Positions 30,397 through 38,727 of a stretch of DNA of 39,907 nt are shown one piece after another (position 1 is the stretch's first letter; every line of letters starts with the position of its first letter). The translations under genes and the position numbers were made by a program. The DNA lies in the NCBI GenBank assembly GCA_913776885.1, contig CAJYQC010000213.1, positions 1 through 39,907 on the forward strand, written 5' to 3'. Under the pieces are notes generated by a model. That model worked only from the letters and a program-made list of their open reading frames with translations. It had not been told where the DNA came from and did not search any database. This DNA comes from an uncultured Variovorax sp. Its GTDB lineage: Bacteria; Pseudomonadota; Gammaproteobacteria; Burkholderiales; Burkholderiaceae_C.

Positions 30397-32760
30397 ATGT
30401 CCACCACGCCATTGCCCTCCTTGATGTCAGGCTCCGAATGGGGATTCGCCGGCGGGACCCAAATACACACGACGCAAGGCCTGAAACCCATTGAAGACAT
30501 TCGTGTTGGGGACTGGGTGCTTACAAACACGGAACAGCGACCGCCACCGCTTCGTCGCCGCCATCGCAGCGAGTACCAATACCGGCGGGTGGCGCTCACA
30601 AGGAGCGTCGACGTGCAATCGCTGGTAAGCATCACCTTGCAGAACTTTGCCGATGGCATCAAGGACACCCTCCTTGTCGCTCCAAGTCAGCCGATCTGGA
30701 CTCAGTCGTCGGGTTGGTTAGCTGCCTGTCAGGTGAGGGCCGGGCAAGCTTTGGCGCTCAGCTTCAATGGCAATGCCATGGTGCAGGAGGTGCAGACCAG
30801 CGCCCAGCCTGCGCGCGCATATCGCCTGGAAGTAGAGGAGGGAGATAGCTGCTACGTGGAGCTGCTGGGAACTTGGGTTCGCTGCGGCCCCGATGCCGGT
30901 GTGCAGGCAACGCCCATTGTCGGGATCGAACCGACATTCGCCTATGGTAAGCCGCCGGAGTCGCTGGAGATCAAGGACTACTACAACGACACGCTCGTTG
31001 AGTCGGAGTGGCACCAGGTACCGCCGTTGGGCGCGGCATCTGAGCTGGCTGCACAAATGCTCGCTGCCGCCGAGGAACTGCGCAGCAAGATCAAGGAGCA
31101 GTTGCAGCTGGAACTGGACTACGACGAGGTTGGTGTTCGCTGGCTGGACAGGTACATCGATCGGGCTCGACTGCGACCTACCGATGACCAGTGGAGGGGG
31201 GCTATCCATTTGATCGGCGCGTTCCTGGGCGAATGCACCATTCGCAGCGTCGGAGGGCACTGGGCGCGCTATAAGAACATGCTCTCGATAGCGTTGGACA
31301 GACAAGGTCTCGTCTTCCCGCACAACAAGGTCATCAAGCAATTCAAGTACGGAAAGGAAGGCGGCGACTCGATCCTTGGCTTCTACGAAATGAACAAGCG
31401 CATGGACGAAGTCATGTTCCCCAGTGCGCTGACGCCAGCCCAGGAACGGCTGCAGGAGTTTTTTCGCCACGGCGGCAATCGTATCTTCGTGCCCAACATC
31501 TCGGGCGCGACACCGCGATGGGTGCAGGTCACGGAGGTGAGTGATTGCCTGGTCAAGTTGCTGGCACCACCGACCCAGGACTACGACATTTCGTTATCCC
31601 TCAGCAGTGTGCAGCGCTTCTACGTCTGCGACTCCGACGGACAGTTGCTGCACACCGAGTGGATCAGCAAATCGGATTGGCATAGCTTGTCGCCAGACAT
31701 CCTGAAGCAGCTCAAGAGCAAGCTGGCTACCGACACCACGCTGACGCTCAACCAACTGGAGCGTGGAAAGCAGTTCATCGAGGTCTCTCATGGCGCGAGT
31801 GATCAGCAGCCCGACGGTCGCCATTCCTTCTATTCGACCAGCATCAGGAACGTCTCTTCGCACAAGATTCAGATCATCAGGTTCGGTGGGTTTGGCCCCC
31901 GTGATGCTGCATGGCAGTTGAGCAACGTGACGGGTGACTTCTACACGGCAGATCAATTCAAGGAGTGGTATGGCCAGAAGGCGGAATACTTGCTGCCGGG
32001 CGAAACGGTGTGCGACACCTCGAACTGGGGGGATCAGCCAGTTCTGTGGGCTTATCACGGCATCACCGACACAGGGGAGGTTTTCGTTGCCGGCAAGGTG
32101 ATGGAAAAGCCCGTTGCCGGTTCAGGCACGCATTTCGTCAGGCCGATGCAGCCGGACCCGGACATGGCGCGCATCATCTACAAGCTGCGCGCCAGCTACG
32201 AGCTGCGGCAGCAGCATATGAATTCCATCATGCTGGCGTCGCTGGTCGGGCCCAGGCCGTCGTGGTTGACGCAATCCGATGGCCTGACGGAATTCTTCGA
32301 CCGGCAGGCACTGCTGCTCACCGAGGGGCATATCGCCTGGGGCGCTCTGGTTCAAGCCAACGAGTTGTTGTTCAAACCCGGCGAGGCCAACTGCCCGGCG
32401 TTGCTGGTGCACTCGCCGGACAACTATTTCGACTCTCGCCCGCAAGAGCTGCGGTTGATCGGTAGCACATTCTTCTCGCTCAAGAGCATTGAATTTGCCG
32501 ATCCGGAACTAAAGGAAGTGACCAGGCTGGTCACGGATGAAATGGATCGCTCCATGGGGTTCGAACTTCCGAAGGTGTTCTCCGAGAAGGTGGTGCAGTC
32601 CGCTACGTTCATGGGTTTCCGCAAGCACATCCCGAACGGTGTGCTCTCATCGGGCTTGTTCCCCGTCCTGACCCATCCATCGACTCGAGCGGTCATGATG
32701 GTGCCGTTTGAGTTCTGGCCGATTGAGCTGATCGTGCTCTGGAAAGAGGCAAGAATCTAG
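30397..32760 (+). CDS. Large protein with a degenerate Hint domain and unknown C-terminal domains
   Basis: A 787-residue protein (start uncertain; in-frame ATGs at 30358 and 30373). Residues about 15-155 follow the Hint/intein pattern: FAGGTQIHT, GLKPIEDIRVGDWVL, LLVAPSQPIWT, GWLAACQVRAGQALAL, YRLEVEEGDSCYVELLGTWV. The positions expected to be Cys1, the block-B His and the terminal His-Asn are Gly, Gln and Arg-Cys, so self-cleavage looks impossible. Residues about 210-310 (WLDRYIDR then LIGAFLGECTI then FPHNKVIKQFKYG) resemble domains I recall in immunity-type proteins. A beta-rich domain (about 470-570, TSIRNVSSHKIQIIRFGGF) and a C-terminal domain (about 600-787) are unknown. No signal peptide. 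The stop shares CTAG with the converging kinase stop. Confidence 0.75.
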   Translation: MSTTPLPSLMSGSEWGFAGGTQIHTTQGLKPIEDIRVGDWVLTNTEQRPPPLRRRHRSEYQYRRVALTRSVDVQSLVSITLQNFADGIKDTLLVAPSQPIWTQSSGWLAACQVRAGQALALSFNGNAMVQEVQTSAQPARAYRLEVEEGDSCYVELLGTWVRCGPDAGVQATPIVGIEPTFAYGKPPESLEIKDYYNDTLVESEWHQVPPLGAASELAAQMLAAAEELRSKIKEQLQLELDYDEVGVRWLDRYIDRARLRPTDDQWRGAIHLIGAFLGECTIRSVGGHWARYKNMLSIALDRQGLVFPHNKVIKQFKYGKEGGDSILGFYEMNKRMDEVMFPSALTPAQERLQEFFRHGGNRIFVPNISGATPRWVQVTEVSDCLVKLLAPPTQDYDISLSLSSVQRFYVCDSDGQLLHTEWISKSDWHSLSPDILKQLKSKLATDTTLTLNQLERGKQFIEVSHGASDQQPDGRHSFYSTSIRNVSSHKIQIIRFGGFGPRDAAWQLSNVTGDFYTADQFKEWYGQKAEYLLPGETVCDTSNWGDQPVLWAYHGITDTGEVFVAGKVMEKPVAGSGTHFVRPMQPDPDMARIIYKLRASYELRQQHMNSIMLASLVGPRPSWLTQSDGLTEFFDRQALLLTEGHIAWGALVQANELLFKPGEANCPALLVHSPDNYFDSRPQELRLIGSTFFSLKSIEFADPELKEVTRLVTDEMDRSMGFELPKVFSEKVVQSATFMGFRKHIPNGVLSSGLFPVLTHPSTRAVMMVPFEFWPIELIVLWKEARI

Positions 32761-33677
32761 TTCGGGAGTCCTGCGACAGACTGCAGATGCCACCGCCCCA
32801 GCAGCCGCGCCACCGCCCTCACGCGCTGCGTGTCGCGCCCCCAGCGCCGGCTGGCCGGCAGCTTCTGCGCCCACTTCATGCGCCTCGCGGCGTTGGCGAT
32901 GCGCTCGCGCACCTCCTCGCCCACGCCGGCCAGGGCTGCGTGCCAGTGCTGGCCGGCGGCCTGGGGGGCTGCGGCCTCGAGCATCATGGCGGTGGAATGC
33001 AGGTAGCTGAGCCAGTCGCGGGCCTGGCATTCGGCCAGGGTCATGACTTCGGCCGGGTCGTCCTCGAAGTCGATGTAGCCGATCACGCCGTCGGGGCACT
33101 GCACGAGGTTGCGGTCGAAGGCCTGGCTCAGGTGCTGGCCGCGCACGTGCACGGCGGCGATGGCGGCCAGGCCTTCGCGCCATACCGACAGCAGCGCGGC
33201 GGGGCCGGCAGCCGCTGCCTGGTCGAGCCGCTCCTGCAGCACGACCGTTGCGCGGCCGCTCTCGCCCAGGTCGGAAATCAGCAGGCCATCGGGCTGCTGC
33301 GCGAGCACCACGGGCACGCGCAGGCCTGCGGCCGCGAGCTGCTTGAGGCGTCGCGCCTCGGTGGCGATGGCCGCCTCGCCGCCGGGGTTCGGCACGGGCT
33401 TGATGATGTCCAGGCGCGCCATGCGTGCGACCGCCGCCATCACGCGGTAGCCCCATTTGCCGTGGCGCGGGCCGGCCTTCTTGAGCCACACCCGTTCGCT
33501 GCCGAAGCGGTGGCTGGCCACGTTCTTCTTCTGCTGCGGCAGGGTGGCGCGCAGGAACGCCGCGTAGTCGCCAGGCGCGGGCGGGTTCGGGGAGACTGCG
33601 TCGAGGGGCGCGGGCGCCGAAGCTGCGCCCTTGCGCGATTGCAGGCGCCGGGCGGCGCCTCTGCTCAGTGGGTTCAT
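32757..33677 (-). CDS. InaA/Bud32-like protein kinase-fold phosphotransferase
   Basis: This 306-residue soluble protein has a kinase-like core: SERVWLKKAGPR (candidate ATP-binding Lys), EARRLKQLAAAGLRVPVVL (helix C region), and the catalytic stretch AFDRNLVQCPDG followed by IGYIDFEDDP, whose Asp replaces the DFG motif. This is the pattern of lipopolysaccharide kinase/InaA and Bud32-type proteins. The substrate is unknown. The start overlaps the stop of the upstream glutamate-synthase-family gene (ATGA), so the two are coupled. The stop codon shares four bases with the stop of the island's last gene. Confidence 0.75.
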   Translation of the reverse strand: MNPLSRGAARRLQSRKGAASAPAPLDAVSPNPPAPGDYAAFLRATLPQQKKNVASHRFGSERVWLKKAGPRHGKWGYRVMAAVARMARLDIIKPVPNPGGEAAIATEARRLKQLAAAGLRVPVVLAQQPDGLLISDLGESGRATVVLQERLDQAAAAGPAALLSVWREGLAAIAAVHVRGQHLSQAFDRNLVQCPDGVIGYIDFEDDPAEVMTLAECQARDWLSYLHSTAMMLEAAAPQAAGQHWHAALAGVGEEVRERIANAARRMKWAQKLPASRRWGRDTQRVRAVARLLGRWHLQSVAGLPN

Positions 33678-35461
33678 GCGGCCATTGCGAAGCCGTCCAC
33701 CAGCCCTTTCGGGCCCTGGGTGACGGGCTGGAAACTCTCTGCACTGGCCAGCGGCCAGTAGGTACGGAAGACGTTGTGCTGCTCGTCGAGCGGGCCGAGC
33801 AGGGCGCCCGGCTGCACCTGCATCACCAGGTTGCTCAACAGGCGCACCTCGGTATCGGAGATGCGGCGCACGATGTGGTGCGCGGTGATCTGCTGCGGAT
33901 GGTCGAGGCCCGCGGCCTGCACCAGCTCCTGCAGCGCGTGCAGCGTGCTGTGGTGGAAGTTGTGCACCCGCTCGGCCTTGGTGGGCACCACCAGCGCCTT
34001 CTGGCGCAGCGGGTCCTGCGTGGTCACGCCCGTGGGGCAGTGGCCGGTGTGGCAGCTCTGCGCCTGGATGCAGCCCAGGGCCATCATGAAGCCGCGTGCG
34101 GCGTTGCACCAGTCGGCGCCCAGGGCCATCATGCGCGCCACGTCGAAGGCGGTGATCACCTTGGCGGCGCAGCCGATCTTGATGCGGTGGCGCAGGTTCA
34201 CGCCCACCAGGGTGTTGTGCACCAGCAGCAGGCCTTCCTGCAGCGGCGCGCCCACGTGGTCGCTGAATTCGACCGGCGCCGCGCAGGTGCCGCCCTCGGC
34301 GCCGTCGACCACGATGAAGTCGGGCGTGATGCCGGTGGCCTGCATCGCCTTGACGATGCCGAACCATTCCCACGGATGGCCCAGGCAGAACTTGAAGCCG
34401 GTGGGCTTGCCGCCCGACAGCTCGCGCAGCCGGGCGACGAAATGCATCATCTCGGTCGGCGTGGAGAAGGCGCTGTGCGAGGCCGGCGAGATGCAGTCCA
34501 CGCCCACCGGCACGCCGCGCGCGGCCGCGATCTCGGGCGTGACCTTGGGGGCCGGCAGCACGCCGCCGTGGCCGGGCTTGGCGCCCTGGCTCAGCTTGAT
34601 CTCGATCATCTTCACCTGCGGGTCGCGCGCATTGGCGGTGAAGCGCTCCTCGCTGAAGCTGCCGTCGTCGTTGCGGCAGCCGAAGTAGCCCGAGCCGATC
34701 TCCCAGATCAGGTCGCCGCCGTGCACGCGATGGTGCTGCGAGATCGAGCCTTCGCCGGTGTCGTGCGCGAAACCGCCCATCTTCGCGCCCTTGTTGAGCG
34801 CGAGGATCGCGTTGGCCGACAGGGCACCGAAGCTCATCGCCGAGATGTTGAAAACGCTCGCGCTGTAGGGCTGGGTGCAAGGATGGTTGGCCCCCCGGCT
34901 CGCCACTGCGTGTGCTTCGCCACCCCCCGAGGGGGAGGCTCGGCCGCCTTGGGGCGGCCCGGCGTCGGCCGATTGCGCCGGATTCGCACCCCCCGGCTGC
35001 TGCGTGCCGCCGATCACGATGCGGAAGTCATGGCCCGCCAGCTTCGTCGGGCGCATCGAGTGGTTGATCCACTCGTAGCCCGCGAGGGTCACGTCCATCT
35101 GCGTGCCGAAGGGGCGGTTGTCTGGGTCGCCCTTGGCGCGCTGGTACACCAGAGAGCGCTGGGCGCGCGAGAAGGGGGCGGCTTCCGAGTCGCTCTCGAT
35201 GAAGTACTGCCGCATCTCGGGCCGGATGAACTCCAGCAGGAAGCGCAGATGGCCTATCACCGGGTAGTTGCGCAGGATGGCGTGGCGGTCCTGCCGCAGG
35301 TCGTGCACGCCGGTACCCGTGAGTACCGCGAAGACGGCGACGCCAATCCAGGCCAGCCAGAGGTGCGCAGAGACCATCACGAAGGCCAGGCAGGCCACCA
35401 GACCAGCCACGCACAGTGCGAGAGCGCTGTAGCGCGCCGGAAACGGAATAATCGTGGGCAT
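33674..35461 (-). CDS. FMN-binding glutamate synthase-family protein with repeat insertion
   Basis: This 595-residue protein has two N-terminal membrane helices (residues about 8-50) and a GltB-type FMN barrel: [45 protein letters not shown], and the 3Fe-4S cysteine pattern in [15 protein letters not shown]. It lacks the glutaminase domain, so its reaction is not classic glutamate synthase and is unknown. Residues about 158-194 are an extra Gly/Pro/Ala segment encoded by a dispersed repeat and interrupt the usual IGG...CTQPYSAS region. The frame stays open. The start at 35461 is chosen because the longer frame lies over the divergent UPF0149 gene. Confidence 0.88.
   Translation of the reverse strand: MPTIIPFPARYSALALCVAGLVACLAFVMVSAHLWLAWIGVAVFAVLTGTGVHDLRQDRHAILRNYPVIGHLRFLLEFIRPEMRQYFIESDSEAAPFSRAQRSLVYQRAKGDPDNRPFGTQMDVTLAGYEWINHSMRPTKLAGHDFRIVIGGTQQPGGANPAQSADAGPPQGGRASPSGGGEAHAVASRGANHPCTQPYSASVFNISAMSFGALSANAILALNKGAKMGGFAHDTGEGSISQHHRVHGGDLIWEIGSGYFGCRNDDGSFSEERFTANARDPQVKMIEIKLSQGAKPGHGGVLPAPKVTPEIAAARGVPVGVDCISPASHSAFSTPTEMMHFVARLRELSGGKPTGFKFCLGHPWEWFGIVKAMQATGITPDFIVVDGAEGGTCAAPVEFSDHVGAPLQEGLLLVHNTLVGVNLRHRIKIGCAAKVITAFDVARMMALGADWCNAARGFMMALGCIQAQSCHTGHCPTGVTTQDPLRQKALVVPTKAERVHNFHHSTLHALQELVQAAGLDHPQQITAHHIVRRISDTEVRLLSNLVMQVQPGALLGPLDEQHNVFRTYWPLASAESFQPVTQGPKGLVDGFAMAA
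34880..34990. repeat. Intragenic dispersed repeat (in-frame, 111 bases)
   Basis: The segment has two hairpins (CCCCC-GA-GGGGG at 34924-34935; GGCCGCC-TTGG-GGCGGCC at 34942-34959). Its head (ACTGCGTGTGCTTCGCCACC) follows the layout of the intergenic repeats (ACTGCGTGTCGCTGCGCCAA). It lies inside the glutamate synthase-family gene and is a multiple of three long. Confidence 0.7.
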
Positions 35462-35519
35462 ACAAGAAATAGTCTCGGCCGTGGCCTGCTGCATCATAGA
35501 GGGCTGCCCCGAACTTGCC

Positions 35520-36311
<792 letters not shown>

Positions 36312-36317
36312 CTTGGC

Positions 36318-36410
36318 TCACCCCCAGGCTTCGCGCACTGCGTGTCGCTGCGCCAACCCACTTGCAGGGGGCAATACCGGCGGCCCGGCGGAGCCGGTTC
36401 CGCGGTATTC
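36318..36410 (+). repeat. Dispersed hairpin repeat, copy 3
   Basis: A full-length copy nearly identical to that at 20918. The outer stem reads AATACC (36373-36378) and GGTATT (36404-36409), against AACACC/GGTGTT at 20973/21004, a paired C-G to T-A change. It fills the gap before the MFS gene. Confidence 0.9.
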
Positions 36411-36414
36411 CTGA

Positions 36415-37662
36415 ATGAACTCCGATCCGGCTGGGGTTCCCGCTTCCGAGCCGCTGACGCCGCGCGCGGCCTGGGCGATGGTCCTGGCGCTGTGCGCCGG
36501 GGTCGCGCTGAGCCAGGCGTTCCGCACGGTGGGCGCGATCATGGCGAGCCCGCTGCAGTCCGATTTCCATCTTTCCGCACAGGCCCTCGGGATCTTCTCG
36601 GGGGCTTTTCATTTTGCGTTCGGCGCGATGCAGCTTTTCATGGGCATCGGCATCGACCTGCACGGCGTGCGCCGCACGGTGCTGGTGGCCTTCCCGGTTG
36701 CGATCGCGGGAGCGCTGCTGTCGGCGGTGTCGTCCAGCTACCTGGTGCTGGTGGCGGGGCAGGCGCTGATCGGCGTGGGCTGCGCGCCGGCCTTCCTGGT
36801 GTGCACGGTGTTCATCGCGCGGCACTTTCCGCCGGCGCGCTTCGCCACGGTGTCGGGCATGGTGCTGGCCATCGGCGGCGTGGGCATGCTGGCCACGGGC
36901 ACGCCGCTGGCTTGGCTGGTGCAGGCGTATTCATGGCGCGCGGGCTTCCTGGTGCTGGCTCTCGCCGCGGCGCTGGCGTGGCTGGCGATCTGGTTCTGGG
37001 TGCACGAGCCGGCCACGGCCTCCGGCGGCAAGCGAGAGTCGATACCCGAGGCGATCCGCCAGTTCGGCGCGCTCTTCGCGATGCCGCACACGCTGGGCAT
37101 CATGGTGCTGGGTGCGGTCACCTATGCGGCCTTCATCTCGCTGCGCGGCCTGTGGCTGGGGCCGCTGATGATGGAGCGCCACGGCTACTCGCTGGTGCAG
37201 AGCGGCAACGTGGCGCTGGCGGTGTCGGTGATCTCGCTCGTCGGCGCGCCGCTCTTCGGCCGTTTCGACCGCGAAGACGCCGCCTCGCGCCGCCGCTGGA
37301 TCACGATCTGCTGCCTCGGCTATGCAGGACTCTTCGCGCTGATCGCCGTGCTGCACTCGGCATGGCTCGACATCGCCGGCATGGTGCTGATCGGCGTGCT
37401 CTCGGGCTTCATCGTCTGGCAGTACGCCGACGTGCGCGGCGCCTATCCGGCCACGCTCACCGGCCGCGCGATGGCCGTGTTCACCATGGCGATGTTCCTC
37501 GGCGTGGCGCTCATGCAATGGGGCACCGGCGTGGCCGCATCGATTGCAGCGGCGCACGGCGCCGACCCGCTGACAGCCGTGCTGGGCACGATCGCCGCGC
37601 TGCTGCTGGCGGGCATCGCCGCCTTCGCCTGGCTGCCCGCCCCGAAGACCCGTCAAGGCTGA
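36415..37662 (+). CDS. MFS transporter, 415 aa, paralogue of the 2060-3376 gene
   Basis: A twelve-helix major facilitator. It shares with the other MFS protein of the window ALSQAFRTVGA, GVRRTVL in loop 2-3, GQALIGVGCAPAF in helix 4, CTVFIARHF, FAMPHTLG, LRGLWLGP, GNVAL, and YPATLTGRAMA; the two differ mostly in the N-terminal tail and mid-loop. The substrate is unknown. The ATG at 36415 lies only five bases after repeat copy 3, and no clear Shine-Dalgarno is visible. A tandem repeat follows the stop. Confidence 0.87.
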   Translation: MNSDPAGVPASEPLTPRAAWAMVLALCAGVALSQAFRTVGAIMASPLQSDFHLSAQALGIFSGAFHFAFGAMQLFMGIGIDLHGVRRTVLVAFPVAIAGALLSAVSSSYLVLVAGQALIGVGCAPAFLVCTVFIARHFPPARFATVSGMVLAIGGVGMLATGTPLAWLVQAYSWRAGFLVLALAAALAWLAIWFWVHEPATASGGKRESIPEAIRQFGALFAMPHTLGIMVLGAVTYAAFISLRGLWLGPLMMERHGYSLVQSGNVALAVSVISLVGAPLFGRFDREDAASRRRWITICCLGYAGLFALIAVLHSAWLDIAGMVLIGVLSGFIVWQYADVRGAYPATLTGRAMAVFTMAMFLGVALMQWGTGVAASIAAAHGADPLTAVLGTIAALLLAGIAAFAWLPAPKTRQG

Positions 37663-37666
37663 GCGA

Positions 37667-37822
37667 GAACACCGCGGAACCGGCTTTGCCGGGCCGCTGG
37701 TGTTGCCCCCGGAAGGGGGTGAGCCGAGTGCCACCGCGGAACTGGCTTTGCCGGGCCGCAGGTGTTGCCCCGGAAGGAGAGAAGGCGCGCGCGACACGCA
37801 GTGCGCGCAGCCTGGGGGCGAG
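37667..37822 (-). repeat. Double dispersed repeat, inverted orientation
   Basis: Two copies of the main hairpin lie in tandem: ACACCGCGGAACCGGCTTTG and its closing arm at 37669-37707, then a similar unit at 37732-37766. A tail ending AGCCTGGGGGCGAGCC matches the inverted head of the other copies. It fills the space between the converging MFS and GNAT genes, and no separate terminator was seen there. Confidence 0.8.
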
Positions 37823-37828
37823 CCCCGT

Positions 37829-38149
37829 TCAGATCTTGAAGGCGCGCTGAATATCGGGCCGCACGAGGTCGGCATACTCGCGGTGCTTGCGGATGTAGCC
37901 CGCGATGAACTGGCACACCGGAATCACGTGCAGCCCCCTGGAGCGCGCCTCGCCGAGCACGTGCTTGGCGATGCCCGAGCCCACGCCCTTGCCCTCGAAC
38001 TCGGGCAGCACCTCGGTGTGGGTGAACATGATCGCGTCGGTCAGCAGGTTGTATTCGGCGTAGCCGGCCAGCTTGCCGTCGAGGGTTGCCTCGTAGCGGT
38101 GCTGCGCTTCGTTGTTGGAAAGGGCGAGGGCGGTGTCGTTGGTGCTCAT
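37829..38149 (-). CDS. GNAT-type N-acetyltransferase (YjdJ-like)
   Basis: This 106-residue protein of the short GNAT group has a compact N-terminus (RYEATLDGKLAGYAEYNL), the acetyl-CoA binding loop EFEGKGVGSGIAKHVL, and VIPVCQFIAGYIRKH. Such small members resemble human NATD1 and bacterial YjdJ and lack part of the usual fold; their substrates are unknown. The start overlaps the stop of the upstream NTF2-like gene (ATGA), so the two are translated together. Confidence 0.88.
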   Translation of the reverse strand: MSTNDTALALSNNEAQHRYEATLDGKLAGYAEYNLLTDAIMFTHTEVLPEFEGKGVGSGIAKHVLGEARSRGLHVIPVCQFIAGYIRKHREYADLVRPDIQRAFKI

Positions 38150-38640
38150 GGCTGTCTTGCGAGAAAGGTTGCGAGGTTGGCTGCGGCGGTGGCGCGCACC
38201 TTCTTGCGCAGCATCGGCGACCAGCCGAGCAGCAGGCCCGGTGCGCCGAGCGCCTGGCGCGACCAGGTCCAGAAGGCAAAGGTGTCGCGGTGCGTGGCGA
38301 TCAGCCCGTCGGGGGTGAAGGTGAAGCGTGCGTCGATGCTGTTGTCGACGATGCGGCCGGTGGCGGTGAAGCGGTAGTGCGCGTCCCAGTGGGCGCTGCC
38401 CGTGGTGTCGTCGGCCTTCACGTCACGCCAGGTGAGCTTCCACACGTCGGCGCCCTTGGCCCTGGTGCCGCCGGCCAGCATGCGCCACATGCCGCCGACC
38501 TCGCGGCGCCCGCGCAGCGAGAAGGCTTCGTCGTCGAACACCGCGTCGGGCGCGTAGCAGGCTTCCATGGCGGGAGCATCCAGCCGGGCGAAGGCGCTGT
38601 AGAAGCGCTCGATGGTCTGTGCGTTGGTGGCTGCGGTCAT
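38146..38640 (-). CDS. NTF2/SnoaL-like protein
   Basis: This 164-residue protein has the cone-shaped NTF2-like fold pattern: IERFYSAFARLDAPAMEACYAPDAVFDDE at the start (helix pair and first strand), then AHWDAHYRFTATGRIVDNSI (strand hairpin), then HRDTFAFWTWSRQALG. Members are small-molecule binding or isomerase-like proteins; the function is not predictable here. It is the first gene of a two-gene operon with the GNAT gene and is divergent from the nitroreductase-family gene, with 87 bases between. Confidence 0.85.
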   Translation of the reverse strand: MTAATNAQTIERFYSAFARLDAPAMEACYAPDAVFDDEAFSLRGRREVGGMWRMLAGGTRAKGADVWKLTWRDVKADDTTGSAHWDAHYRFTATGRIVDNSIDARFTFTPDGLIATHRDTFAFWTWSRQALGAPGLLLGWSPMLRKKVRATAAANLATFLARQP

Positions 38641-38692
38641 GGGAGGCTCATGGTTGTTCGGTTCCTCGGATGGTTCGCCGGAGCTTAAGCCA

Positions 38693-38720
38693 TTGTTAAC
38701 TGTTGTCACCCTTCGATAAT
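38693..38720 (+). promoter_or_regulatory. Promoter of the nitroreductase-family gene
   Basis: TTGTTA (38693-38698), 16 bases, GATAAT (38715-38720). The ATG at 38728 lies seven bases further, so the message should begin at or next to the start codon. No ribosome site is visible. Confidence 0.55.
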
Positions 38721-38727
38721 CCGCGCG

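Noticed and set aside
30397-30870. A functional intein or self-cleaving Hint
   Set aside because: The nucleophile Cys, the block-B His and the terminal His-Asn are all absent, so splicing or cleavage is not supported.
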